Shown: positions 45,645 through 53,804, numbered from the stretch's first letter. The stretch is 64,000 nucleotides of DNA from Bog-1198 sp963769895 (GCA_963769895.1 CAVYNJ010000005.1:496001-560000); one strand, 5' to 3'. Notes: generated by a model from the letters alone, not told the origin. Translations and numbers: made by a program.

Positions 45645-46474
45645 AGCTCGCCTCCTTCGAGGTCGGTGCTCAACTGCCGCTCTTTCTGATCGCCGGCCCC
45701 TGCGTGATCGAAAGCGAGGCGCTCGTCGTCGAGGTCGCCGGCCGTCTGCGCGATGTGACCGCGGCTCTTGGGATGCCGTTCGTGTTCAAGGCCTCGTTCG
45801 ACAAGGCCAACCGCTCGTCGGCGAAGAGCTTTCGCGGGCCGGGCATCGAGGCGGGCCTCAAGGCGCTCGCGCGCGTGCGCGCCGAAATCGGCGTCCCCGT
45901 GTTGACCGACGTGCATGAGGACACGCCGCTCGCGGAGGTTGCGAGCGTCGTCGACGTGCTGCAAACGCCGGCGTTCCTCTGCCGGCAAACGAACTTCATT
46001 CTGGCGGTGGCCGCGCAGGGCAAGCCGGTCAACATCAAGAAGGGCCAATTCCTGTCACCCTGGGAAATGCAGAACGTCGTCGACAAGGCGCGCTCCACCG
46101 GCAATGCCGCGATCATGGTTTGCGAGCGCGGGTTTTGTTTCGGCTACAACAATCTGGTGTCGGATATGCGTTCGCTCGCCGTGATGCGCAGCACCGGCTG
46201 CCCGGTCGTGTTCGACGCGACTCACTCGGTGCAATTGCCGGGAGGCAAGGGCGATGCGTCGGGCGGTCAGCGCGAGTTCGTGCCGGTGCTGGCGCGGGCG
46301 GCGGTGGCGGCGGGAGTTGCCGGCCTGTTCATGGAAACCCATCCTGTTCCCTCCAAGGCTTTATCCGACGGTCCGAATGCGTGGCCGTTGGATCGGATGG
46401 CGCCGTTGCTGGCGACCTTGGCCGAAATCGACCGCACCGTCAAAAGGCAACCGTTCGAGGAATCGCTGTTATGA
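45641..46474 (+). CDS. kdsA: 3-deoxy-8-phosphooctulonate synthase (KDO-8-P synthase)
   Basis: Condenses PEP and arabinose 5-phosphate for LPS inner core. The 277-residue TIM barrel has FLIAGPCVIESE, FKASFDKANRSSAKSFRGPG (about 45-64), VLTDVHEDTP, QTPAFLCRQTNFILA, KKGQFLSPWEM and DATHSVQLPGG. The Asn in DKANRSS marks the metal-independent type. ATG 45641 overlaps pyrG and its stop overlaps eno. Confidence 0.96.
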   Translation: MKLASFEVGAQLPLFLIAGPCVIESEALVVEVAGRLRDVTAALGMPFVFKASFDKANRSSAKSFRGPGIEAGLKALARVRAEIGVPVLTDVHEDTPLAEVASVVDVLQTPAFLCRQTNFILAVAAQGKPVNIKKGQFLSPWEMQNVVDKARSTGNAAIMVCERGFCFGYNNLVSDMRSLAVMRSTGCPVVFDATHSVQLPGGKGDASGGQREFVPVLARAAVAAGVAGLFMETHPVPSKALSDGPNAWPLDRMAPLLATLAEIDRTVKRQPFEESLL

Positions 46475-47758
46475 GCCGCATCGCCGCTGTCCTGGGCCGC
46501 GAGATCATCGATTCGCGCGGCAATCCCACCGTCGAAGCCGAGGTCAGACTGGATAGCGGCGTCGTCGGCCGCGCCGCGGTGCCGTCCGGCGCGTCGACCG
46601 GCTCGCGCGAGGCGGTCGAGTTGCGCGACGGCGATCAGCGGCGCTTCGGCGGCAAGGGCGTGCTGCGGGCGGTGGCTCACGTCAACGGCCCGATCAGGCA
46701 GTTGCTGCAAGGCCGGGACCCGCAAGATCAGCGCGGGCTCGATGCGCGGCTGATCGAAGCGGACGGCACGGAGAACAAATCGAAGTTCGGCGCGAACGCG
46801 ATATTGGCGGCATCGCTCGCCGCGGCGCACGCCGCCGCCGCCGACCGCAGCGCTGCCGCTGTACCGCCACCTCGGCGGCGACGGCGATCTCGTCATGCCG
46901 GTGCCGATGATGAACATCATCAACGGCGGCGCGCACGCCGACAACAGCATCGATATTCAGGAATTCATGATCTTGCCGATCGGCGCGCCGTCCCTGTCCG
47001 AAGCGCTGCGCTACGGGGCCGAGATATTCCACACGCTGAAAAAAGTGCTGCACGCAAAGGGCTTGAACACCGCGGTCGGCGATGAGGGCGGCTTCGCGCC
47101 GGATTTGCCGTCGAACGAAGCGGCGCTGACGACGATCTTGGAAGCCATCGACAAGGCCGGGTATCGGGCCGGCAAGGACGTTTATTTGGGGATCGACGCC
47201 GCCAGCAACGAGTTCTACAAGGACGGCCTCTATGATCTCGCCTCCGAGGGACGCAAGTTCACGTCCCGGGAATTCGCCGATTATCTCGCCGGTCTCGTCG
47301 CCAAATATCCGATCGTCACGGTCGAGGACGGCATGAGCGAGGGCGACTGGGACGGCTGGGCGGTCCTGACGCAAAAGCTCGGCGGCAAGGTGCAGCTGGT
47401 CGGCGACGACATCTTCGTCACGAACACGAATATTTTCGCGCAAGGCATCGAGAAGGGAATCGCCAATGCCATTCTGATCAAACCCAACCAAATCGGAACG
47501 CTGACCGAGACCATGGCCGCGATCGCGATGGCGGCCGAGGCCAAGTACGCGGCGATCATCTCGCACCGTTCCGGCGAGACCGAGGACGCGACGATCGCCG
47601 ATCTTGCCGTCGCGACGACCGCGACTCAAATCAAGACCGGCTCCATGTCGCGTTCGGACCGCGTCGCCAAATACAACCAGCTGTTGCGGATCGAAGCCGA
47701 ACTGGGATCCAAGGCGAGTTACGCGGGGATACACGCGTTGGCGGTACCAATTTCTTAA
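46471..47758 (+). CDS. eno: Enolase (frame broken by one extra base)
   Basis: Interconverts 2-phosphoglycerate and PEP, and is a degradosome subunit in many gammaproteobacteria. The N-terminal part reads ILGREIIDSRGNPTVE-like from ATG 46471, with AAVPSGASTGSREAVELRD (about 33-51) up to AAADRS. The rest (LYRHLGGDGDLVMPVPMMNI, INGGAHADNSIDIQEFMILP, LVGDDIFVTN, LIKPNQIGTLTET, SHRSGETED) is in the next frame to 47758. One surplus base at about 46850-46853 accounts for it; the corrected length is 428 residues. Confidence 0.9.
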
Positions 47759-47765
47759 GAGTTCG

Positions 47766-47774
47766 TGCTAAGCT
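47766..47774 (+). promoter_or_regulatory. Extended -10 promoter of ftsB
   Basis: TGC followed by TAAGCT, ending 9 bases before the ftsB ATG at 47784. It would start transcription at or just before the start codon. No Shine-Dalgarno is present, which fits a leaderless message in addition to read-through from eno. Confidence 0.4.
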
Positions 47775-47783
47775 CCTGTCCCC

Positions 47784-48107
47784 ATGAGGATTTTCGCCGC
47801 CATCTTGGGTTTAGCCCTGATTCTGCTGCAGTACCGGTTTTGGATTTCGGACCAGGGCATCCATGACGTGAGGCGCCTGCAAGCGGCCATCGCGATCCAG
47901 GCGGCCGCGAATCGCGAACAAGCCGATCGCAACCGCCAGCTGGCCGCCGAAGTGCGCGACCTGAAAGTCGGCATGGCCGCTCTCGAGGAGCGAGGGCGCA
48001 GTGAACTGGGCATGGTTCGCGGCAATGAGACGTTTTATCAAGTCGTGACGCGCGCGACTCCCGCCGCGCCGGCGCCGGCCGCGCAAGTCTCCGCCCGTGC
48101 GCAATGA
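47784..48107 (+). CDS. ftsB: Cell division protein FtsB
   Basis: A small bitopic divisome protein that bridges FtsL and FtsQ. In 107 residues: N-terminal membrane helix (about 3-20), then a coiled coil (about 28-70) with LQAAIAIQAAANREQADRN and the conserved segment LKVGMAALEERGRSELGMV, GNETFYQVV. The last 20 residues are Ala/Pro-rich. Position between eno and ispD is the conserved gammaproteobacterial context. The stop overlaps ispD by four bases. Confidence 0.93.
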   Translation: MRIFAAILGLALILLQYRFWISDQGIHDVRRLQAAIAIQAAANREQADRNRQLAAEVRDLKVGMAALEERGRSELGMVRGNETFYQVVTRATPAAPAPAAQVSARAQ

Positions 48108-49297
48108 GCCGGCCCTCCGCCGCACCTCGCCTATGGGCGATCGTACCGGCTGCGGGCCGCGGCGAGCGCTACGCGCCTGCGGCCGGCGCCGCTAAACAAT
48201 ACGCGGATCTCCTAGGCAGGCCGGTGCTCGAATGGTCGCTGCGCCGGCTGCTCGCCGAGCCGCGCGTCGAGGCGGTCGTCGCCGTCGTCGCCGCCGGCGA
48301 TGCGCACTGGCCGGCGCTCGCCGGGCGACTCGCCGATCCGCGGCTGCATTCGACGGTCGGCGGCGCGAGCCGGCAAATCTCGGTGATCAACGGACTTGCG
48401 TATCTCGCGGAGCGAGCGGCGCCGGCTGATTGGGTCTTGGTGCACGACGCCGCGCGGCCCTGCCTGACGGCGGCCGAAATCCACGCTCTGCTCGCGGCAC
48501 TCGATCGCGGCGCCGCCGGCGCGGTGCTCGCGACGCCGCTGGTCGACACGATCAAGCGGGAGCGCCTCGGCGCCGTGCTCGAGACGGTGGACCGGCAGGG
48601 GTTATGGCGCGCTTTGACGCCGCAGGTGTTCGCCTACGGCGAGCTCTGCGCGGCGCTGCGCGCCGCGGCGCGCGACGGCGCCACGGTGACCGACGAGTCG
48701 CAGGCGATGGAGCGCGCCGGCATCGCCGCGGCGCTCGTCGCGGGATCTCCGTTCAATATCAAGGTGACGCGCGCCGAGGATTTGCAGACGGCGGCCGGCT
48801 GTTTGAAGATCTCGGAGGGAGGACGAATGCGAATCGGCCAGGGCTTCGATGTGCACGCTTTCGGCGCCGGCGATCACGTCGTGCTCGGCGGCGTGCGGAT
48901 CGCCTATCCGCGCGGCATCGTCGCGCATTCGGACGGCGACGTCGTGATTCACGCGCTGTGCGACGCGGTGTTGGGCGCGATGGGGCAGGGCGACATCGGT
49001 CTGCACTTTCCGGACAGCGACCCCGCGCATCGCGGCGCCGACAGCCGCTTGTTCTTGCGCGAGGTCGCCGCGCGCCTGCGCGGCGCCGGGCTGCGCGTGG
49101 TCAACGCCGATGTCACGGTGCTCGCGGAGGCGCCGCGCATCGCCCCGCACCGCGCCGCGATCGCCGCGAATCTCGCCGCCGATCTCGGCATCGAGGCGGC
49201 ACTGGTCAATATCAAGGCGACGACCACCGAACGGCTGGGATTCGTCGGCCGCGGCGAGGGCCTCGCGGCGCTCGCCTGCGTGCTGCTCGACGCCTAG
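48104..49297 (+). CDS. ispDF: IspD-IspF in one reading frame (MEP pathway)
   Basis: Residues 1-241 are 4-diphosphocytidyl-methylerythritol synthase (IspD): IVPAAGRGERYAPAAGAAKQ, VLVHDAARPCL, ending FNIKVTRAEDLQ. Residues 242-397 are IspF, a 156-residue cyclodiphosphate synthase of normal length: MRIGQGFDVHAFGAGDHVVL, AHSDGDVVIHALCDAVLGAM (zinc ligands), NIKATTTERLGFVGRGEG. There is no linker and IspF keeps its own Met (48827) behind a strong Shine-Dalgarno. Removing one base near the IspD end would expose TGA at 48804-48806 and give two standard genes, so the join may be an insertion artefact like those in neighbouring genes. Both activities are secure; the fusion is not. Confidence 0.9.
   Translation: MSRPSAAPRLWAIVPAAGRGERYAPAAGAAKQYADLLGRPVLEWSLRRLLAEPRVEAVVAVVAAGDAHWPALAGRLADPRLHSTVGGASRQISVINGLAYLAERAAPADWVLVHDAARPCLTAAEIHALLAALDRGAAGAVLATPLVDTIKRERLGAVLETVDRQGLWRALTPQVFAYGELCAALRAAARDGATVTDESQAMERAGIAAALVAGSPFNIKVTRAEDLQTAAGCLKISEGGRMRIGQGFDVHAFGAGDHVVLGGVRIAYPRGIVAHSDGDVVIHALCDAVLGAMGQGDIGLHFPDSDPAHRGADSRLFLREVAARLRGAGLRVVNADVTVLAEAPRIAPHRAAIAANLAADLGIEAALVNIKATTTERLGFVGRGEGLAALACVLLDA
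48814..48822 (+). promoter_or_regulatory. Internal ribosome binding site before the IspF part
   Basis: GGAGGGAGG lies 4 bases before ATG 48827, in frame with the upstream IspD segment. It is the strongest Shine-Dalgarno seen in this region and indicates that IspF is, or was until recently, translated independently. Confidence 0.7.
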
Positions 49298-49923
49298 ACG
49301 CGCAGCAGCACGTAAACCGCTCCGGTCCCCCCGTCGATAGGCCGCGCGGACGTGAACGCCAAGACGTCCGCATGGCGGCGCAGCCAAACGTCGACAGCCG
49401 CCTTGAGTACCGCACCGCGCGCGCCCGAGCGCGTGCCCTTGCCGTGGATGATGCGAACGCACTGCCGCCCGCGGTCGCTGCTGTCGGCCAGAAACGCGGC
49501 GAGCAGGACGCGGGCGTGCGCCTGATCGAGGCCGTGCAAATCGAGCTCGGCTTCGACGGGCAAGGCGCCCCGGCGCAGCCGGCGCAGCTCTCGATCGCGC
49601 ACGCCGGATCTGCGAAACGCCAATTGCCCCTCGGGAGCCTCGATGCGATCGAGCAGCGGCATTCGCGCATCGAGGGTCTCGAGCGGCGGGATTACGGGCG
49701 AGCTTCGGCGATTGCGCGGGCGCGGCGCCGGCGTCGCGGCCGGCGTCGCGGCCGGAGTCGCGGCTTGCGCGATGCTCTGCGGCAGCGGCTGCACGCCGCG
49801 CATCGCCGCGCGGAAGATCGAGGCATCGTCGTCGGCGGGATGCTGCTCGCGGCGGCCGTGTTCGCCGGTGCGGCCGTGTTCGCCGGTGCGGCCGTGTTCG
49901 CCGGTGCGGCGTTGTGTTGCCAT
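49294..49923 (-). CDS. Smr-domain protein with repetitive N-terminus
   Basis: A 209-residue protein whose C-terminal half is a Smr domain: VEAELDLHGLDQAHARVLLA (about 123-142), the IIHGKGTRSGARGAVLK motif (about 160-176) and a final LRRHADVL...GAVYVLLR strand. Smr proteins include nucleases such as SmrA/SmrB that act on mRNA of collided ribosomes; catalytic detail cannot be assigned here. Residues 5-25 are repeats of RTGEHG encoded by an 18-base tandem array, and ATPA repeats follow around 56-68. Convergent overlap of four bases with ispDF. Confidence 0.85.
   Translation of the reverse strand: MATQRRTGEHGRTGEHGRTGEHGRREQHPADDDASIFRAAMRGVQPLPQSIAQAATPAATPAATPAPRPRNRRSSPVIPPLETLDARMPLLDRIEAPEGQLAFRRSGVRDRELRRLRRGALPVEAELDLHGLDQAHARVLLAAFLADSSDRGRQCVRIIHGKGTRSGARGAVLKAAVDVWLRRHADVLAFTSARPIDGGTGAVYVLLRV
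49727..49762. repeat. 12-base tandem repeat (3 copies) in the Smr gene
   Basis: Three copies of GCCGGCGTCGCG (the third with one substitution). On the minus strand they encode the ATPA repeats of the Smr protein linker. Confidence 0.8.
49852..49905. repeat. 18-base tandem repeat (3 copies) at the 5' end of the Smr gene
   Basis: Three exact copies of GCGGCCGTGTTCGCCGGT plus a partial fourth. On the minus strand they encode RTGEHG-type hexapeptides directly after the start codon. Perfect identity suggests recent expansion and length variation by slippage. Confidence 0.85.
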
Positions 49924-50017
49924 GGTTCTTGCGACTCGATCGGCTATCGGCGTTTTCGGGGTTACAGTATAGTCTGCACGGCGCTACCCGCCACCCTTGG
50001 GCAGGCTCGACAATCCA

Positions 50018-50767
50018 GTGAAGATACTCCTCTCGAACGATGACGGTTATCGCGCCCCCGGCTTGGCGGCCCTCAAGGCCGCGATCACGCCCCTCGGAGC
50101 GGTCACGGTCGTCGCGCCCGACCGCAACCGCAGCGGCGCGAGCAATTCGCTGACTCTCGATGTGCCGTTGCGCGCCTCGAAATTCGACACGAATGCGTAC
50201 TACGTCAACGGTACGCCGACCGACTGCGTGCACTTGGCGGTGTCCGGCCTGTTCGACTTCGATCACGACCTAGTCGTCTCCGGCGTCAACGACGGCGCCA
50301 ATCTCGGCGACGACGTGCTCTACTCCGGCACGGTGGCGGCGGCGATGGAAGGCCGATTCCTCGGCTTGCCGGCGATCGCGGTATCGCTGTGCGTGGAAGC
50401 GGACAGTCCGCGCAATTTCGCGAGCGCGGCGCGCATTGCGGCGCGCCTGGTCGAACGCCTGCAAACCAAGAGCCTGCAAGGCTCGGTGATCTTGAACGTC
50501 AACGTGCCGGATCTACAGGACAACGAGTTGCGCGGGCTGAAGGTCACTCGGCTCGGCAACCGGCATCGCAGCGAGCCGGCCGTGCGCACCACGGATCCGC
50601 GCGGCCGCGAAGTGTTTTGGATCGGATCGGCGGGTTCCGGTCAGGACGCGGGACCCGGCACCGATTTCCATGCCGTGGCGGCCGGCTACGCGTCGATCAC
50701 GCCTCTGCAGATCGATTTGACGCGGCACGCAGCGCTTGCCGACATCGAGCGCTGGCTGCCTCTTTGA
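50018..50767 (+). CDS. surE: 5'-nucleotidase SurE
   Basis: A metal-dependent survival protein phosphatase acting on nucleoside monophosphates. In 249 residues: KILLSNDDGYRAPGLAALK (metal Asp pair), VVAPDRNRSGASNSLTL (about 37-53), VSGVNDGANLGDDVLYSGTV (about 88-107). GTG 50018 gives the standard N-terminus; TTG 49997 would add seven residues. No Shine-Dalgarno. A TATAGT at 49968-49973 could serve as -10 for a short leader. Followed by pcm after 8 bases. Confidence 0.94.
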   Translation: MKILLSNDDGYRAPGLAALKAAITPLGAVTVVAPDRNRSGASNSLTLDVPLRASKFDTNAYYVNGTPTDCVHLAVSGLFDFDHDLVVSGVNDGANLGDDVLYSGTVAAAMEGRFLGLPAIAVSLCVEADSPRNFASAARIAARLVERLQTKSLQGSVILNVNVPDLQDNELRGLKVTRLGNRHRSEPAVRTTDPRGREVFWIGSAGSGQDAGPGTDFHAVAAGYASITPLQIDLTRHAALADIERWLPL

Positions 50768-50775
50768 ATAGTTTC

Positions 50776-51442
50776 ATGGACAGTTCGCGTCTGACCGGCA
50801 TCGGGATGACGTCGGCGCGCACGCGCGAGCGCCTGGTGCAGCGCCTGCAGGAACAAGGGATCGCCGATCAGCGGGTCCTCGACCGGATCCGCAACGTTCC
50901 CCGGCATTTATTCGTCGACGAGGCCTTGGCGAGCCGGGCATACGAGGACACGGCCTTGCCGATCGGCTTTGGTCAAACGATCTCGCAGCCCTACATCGTG
51001 GCGCGCATGACGGCCGAGCTGTTCGCGACCGGTCCGGTCGACAGGGTTTTGGAGATCGGCACCGGCTGCGGCTACCAGAGCGCGGTGCTCGCGCCGATGG
51101 TCGACGATATCTACACGATCGAACGGATCGGCGCCCTGGTCGGGCGGGCGCGGCGCACGCTGCGCGAGTTGAAGATACGCAACGTCCATTTCCGCCATGA
51201 CGACGGCAGCGTCGGCTGGGCGGCTCGCGCGCCCTTCGACGCGATTTTGCTGACCGCCGCGCCGCACGCGGTCCCGGAGGCGCTGTACGAGCAGCTGATG
51301 CGTCGGCGGGCGCCTGATCGCGCCGGTCGGACCGGATGGGCATCAAGAATTGATCTGCTACACCAAACTCGCGACGGGGATGGAGCGGCGGTCCCTCGGC
51401 GCCGTAAGCTTCGTGCCCCTGCTGTCGGGACTGCAGCGCTGA
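50776..51442 (+). CDS. pcm: Protein-L-isoaspartate O-methyltransferase (frame broken by one extra base)
   Basis: A repair methyltransferase for isoaspartyl residues. From ATG 50776: RERLVQRLQEQGIADQRVLD, VPRHLFVDEALASRAYEDTA, PIGFGQTISQPYIVARM, SAM-binding EIGTGCGYQSAVLAPM (about 93-108) and FDAILLTAAPHAVPEALYEQL. Right after this (about 51297-51300) the frame shifts. The expected VGGRLIAPVGPDGHQELICY and FVPLLSGLQR ending lie in the next frame, with TGA at 51440-51442. Corrected length is 221 residues, normal for the family. Confidence 0.88.
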
Positions 51443-51446
51443 CGCG

Positions 51447-52139
51447 GTGCGCATCGCTCGATCGTTGATGGTCGCCGGCATTTGCGTGGTGTGGCTGTGC
51501 GGCTGCGTGGACGGCGGTGAGCCCATGCCGCAGTACTACGTCGTGCAGCCGCAGGACACGCTCTACAGCATCGCGTGGCGCCACTCGCTGGATTACCGCG
51601 ATTTGGCGGCATGGAATCGGCTCCGTGGGAATTTTCGGATCGAGGTGGGTCAGCGCCTCACGCTACGGCCGGGAACGGCGGTGAGGAGCGCGCCGAGTCA
51701 GCGCGGGATGCCGCGCGGGCAAGAACCGCTGCCGCCTGCACCGCAAGGTTCCGCCGAGGAACTGCGCGAGAACGCCGCCCTGCATTGGGTTTGGCCGACG
51801 GAGCGGATCGGCTGGCCGCGCCGGCTGCCGAACGGCGGACTGCTGATCGCCGGCAGGCTAGGGCAAGTGGTGCGCGCGGCGGCGGCCGGCCGTGTCGTTT
51901 ACACCGGCAGCGGCATTCGCGGTTTCGGCAAGCTGGTCATCATCAAACACAGCGCGACGCTGTTGTCCGCGTACGCCTACAACAGCGAGATGTTCGTGCG
52001 CGACGGCGATGCGGTCGCCGCAGGTCAGATGATCGCGAAGATGGGCGAGAACGCGCAGCGAGAACCGACGCTGTATTTTGAGATTCGGATGAACGGCCGC
52101 ACCATCGATCCCCTGCCTTACCTTCCGGGAAGGAAGTGA
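51447..52139 (+). CDS. nlpD: NlpD-type lipoprotein: LysM plus degenerate LytM (M23) domain
   Basis: An envelope activator of the amidase AmiC in cell separation. The 230-residue precursor has a lipoprotein signal peptide with lipobox LCGC (Cys about 20). A LysM domain follows (YYVVQPQDTLYSIAWRHSLD, about 30-75), then a short Pro/Ala linker, and a C-terminal LytM domain (about 130-228) with GRVVYTGSGIRGFGKLVIIK. The metal-binding histidines are missing (LSAYAYNSEM, LYFEIR), as in NlpD/EnvC activators, so it is not itself a hydrolase. The surE-pcm-nlpD order is conserved, but rpoS does not follow. Confidence 0.92.
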   Translation: MRIARSLMVAGICVVWLCGCVDGGEPMPQYYVVQPQDTLYSIAWRHSLDYRDLAAWNRLRGNFRIEVGQRLTLRPGTAVRSAPSQRGMPRGQEPLPPAPQGSAEELRENAALHWVWPTERIGWPRRLPNGGLLIAGRLGQVVRAAAAGRVVYTGSGIRGFGKLVIIKHSATLLSAYAYNSEMFVRDGDAVAAGQMIAKMGENAQREPTLYFEIRMNGRTIDPLPYLPGRK

Positions 52140-52469
52140 ATTTTACTGCGGTTTTAGTACGAGGTTAATTCTGTAATAGACGCCTAACATACTGATATAT
52201 CAATAGATATGATTTTTTGTATCATTTATGTCAATCTTGCTACAACGAAGTTCCTATGCTTAACTCTGCGTCGCAAATCACCGGCTATTTGCGGGGCGCC
52301 GAAGGAATACACGGAGGCTGATAGGGGATAAAAAGTAAAGAAGATCAAGAAGAAAAAGAATATTTCTCAATTCCACCTCATACAGAACTCTGGGATGAAA
52401 GTGGCCGAGATCCGATCTTCAGTTGCCGTGTTTTTTAGTAAGCGCCCTGCCATTTTGCAATCCGCACCG
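52140..52469. other. AT-rich stretch without a recognisable gene, at the expected rpoS position
   Basis: The first 250 or so bases are markedly AT-rich against a GC-rich genome. I see a 10-base palindrome TGATATATCA (52192-52202 region), an inverted repeat CGCAAAT/ATTTGCG (about 52270-52292), and a purine tract at 52321-52362. Only tiny open frames exist: 21 codons from ATG 52256, 38 codons ending at 52438 (EKEYFSIPPHTELWDESGRD), and 28 codons from ATG 52395. None resembles a known family and none has a convincing Shine-Dalgarno. It looks like a relic of inserted or decayed DNA. Confidence 0.6.
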
Positions 52470-52838
52470 TCACGGCAATAGCACGGCGACCGCTCGCCGC
52501 TTTTCGGCGACGAGAACGTTGAACGTCCGACAGGCCGCGCCGCTGTCCATCACTTCGAAGCCGATTCCGGCCCGCATGAACCGCGCGCCGAACGCTGCCG
52601 CGGGAAATTGCTGGCGCGGACCGGTGCCGAGCAGCACGACCTCGGGGTCCATCGTCAGAACGCGCGTCACCAGCGCGGCGGTGAGGTCTGCCATGCCGCG
52701 CAGCTCCGGCTCCTCGGCGATCTCGCTGCCGCTGACGATGACAGCGCCTTCGATCCTGCGATCGTTGATTTGAAACCCGCCGGGTGAATAGGCGCGAACG
52801 ACGTTGATGCCCGAAGTTGAGTCCAGCGTGAAGCGCAT
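52470..52838 (-). CDS. Mth938-like (DUF498) domain protein
   Basis: A 122-residue protein of the Mth938/Xcc1710/NDUFAF3 fold. Typical features: an N-terminal strand FTLDSTSGINVVRAYSPGGF, the central IEGAVIVSGSEIA, and the conserved DPEVVLLGTGPRQQFPAA (about 63-80) followed by GIGFEVMDSGAACRTFNVLV. Eukaryotic NDUFAF3 assists complex I assembly; the bacterial role is not established. It is divergent from the next gene with a 24-base gap, which must hold both promoters. Confidence 0.85.
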   Translation of the reverse strand: MRFTLDSTSGINVVRAYSPGGFQINDRRIEGAVIVSGSEIAEEPELRGMADLTAALVTRVLTMDPEVVLLGTGPRQQFPAAAFGARFMRAGIGFEVMDSGAACRTFNVLVAEKRRAVAVLLP

Positions 52839-52862
52839 GCGCTTAAGATACTCAATCTCGCC

Positions 52863-53804
52863 ATGAAGTGCCCGCTGCCAACCCTATACCTGCGTTTTTC
52901 CGCGGGCGTTCTTACGCCCGATCGGGTGCCGTTGCTCGAGCGCCTGTTGGCGCGCGCCGATGCCACGGCGGCGATCGCCGACTGGCGAGGCGACGCGTAC
53001 TCGCTGATCGCCGCCGACGCCGGGCCGATCCCGGCTCCGGGCGCCGCGGCGCTGTTCGGGGCGCTGGAGCCGGTCGAGGGCGTGTCGGCGTATCTGGCGG
53101 CACCGGTGCACTACGCGGCGACGATGACGGGCGTACGGCTCGCCCCCGACGGCATCTTGCGCCTCGACGCGGCGCAGGCGTCGACCTTGGCGCAAGACTT
53201 CAATCGCGTGTTCGGCGGCGGCGAACAGCGCCTCGTTGCGACGCGCATCGGCGCACTGGTCTGCGTATTCGGCAGCAAGGTTTCGGCCGAGACGCACGAT
53301 CCGCGGGATGCCGCCGGCGCGGATATCGGCGCGTTTCAAGCGACGGGCGACGATGCTCACCGACTGCGTCGGCTGATCAGTGAAATTGAAATGTGGCTGT
53401 TCGAACACGCCGTCAATCGCGCGCGCGCGGCGGCCGGTCTGCCGGCGATCAGCGGCTTGTGGCTCTGGGGCGGCGGCGCGGTACTCGCGCGGCCGCCGAG
53501 ATTGACGGGCTGGGCCGCCGGCGATGACGTCGTGTTCGGTCCGTGGTTGGCGGGTGAGCAGCGCGCGCCGGGCGGTTCGCCGCGCGCCCCGAACTCGGGG
53601 GTCGTTGCGCTCGAGGCGGTGCCGGGAACCGCCGAGTGGGGCGAGGCCGAAGAGCGATGGCTGATCCCGGCGATCGCGGACCTGCGAGCCGGGCGCCTGC
53701 AGAGCATCGTGCTCAGCGCCGCTCATCGATGCTATACGATCGAGGCCGGATTCAAGTGGCGCGTATGGCGACGCGCGCGCCCTTGGTGGGAGTATTTCGG
53801 ATGA
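52863..53804 (+). CDS. Conserved protein adjacent to RecJ (phosphoglycerate-mutase-like annotation)
   Basis: A 313-residue protein of the family usually found directly upstream of recJ in beta- and gammaproteobacteria and often labelled regulatory protein or phosphoglycerate mutase-like. The diagnostic part is SGLWLWGGGAVLARP (about 198-212); an acidic helix RRLISEIEMWLFEHAVNRAR precedes it (about 170-189). No catalytic motif, signal peptide or membrane segment is evident to me, so no reaction is assigned. It overlaps recJ by four bases, suggesting cotranslation. No Shine-Dalgarno is seen. Confidence 0.65.
   Translation: MKCPLPTLYLRFSAGVLTPDRVPLLERLLARADATAAIADWRGDAYSLIAADAGPIPAPGAAALFGALEPVEGVSAYLAAPVHYAATMTGVRLAPDGILRLDAAQASTLAQDFNRVFGGGEQRLVATRIGALVCVFGSKVSAETHDPRDAAGADIGAFQATGDDAHRLRRLISEIEMWLFEHAVNRARAAAGLPAISGLWLWGGGAVLARPPRLTGWAAGDDVVFGPWLAGEQRAPGGSPRAPNSGVVALEAVPGTAEWGEAEERWLIPAIADLRAGRLQSIVLSAAHRCYTIEAGFKWRVWRRARPWWEYFG

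Noticed and set aside
49720..49910. Short regular repeats that superficially suggest a CRISPR-like array
   Set aside because: Units are contiguous without spacers, multiples of three, and encode in-frame peptide repeats of the Smr protein.
52395..52481. 28-codon open frame MKVAEIRSSVAVFFSKRPAI...
   Set aside because: It is too short, has no Shine-Dalgarno, overlaps the convergent Mth938 gene and has no recognisable family.
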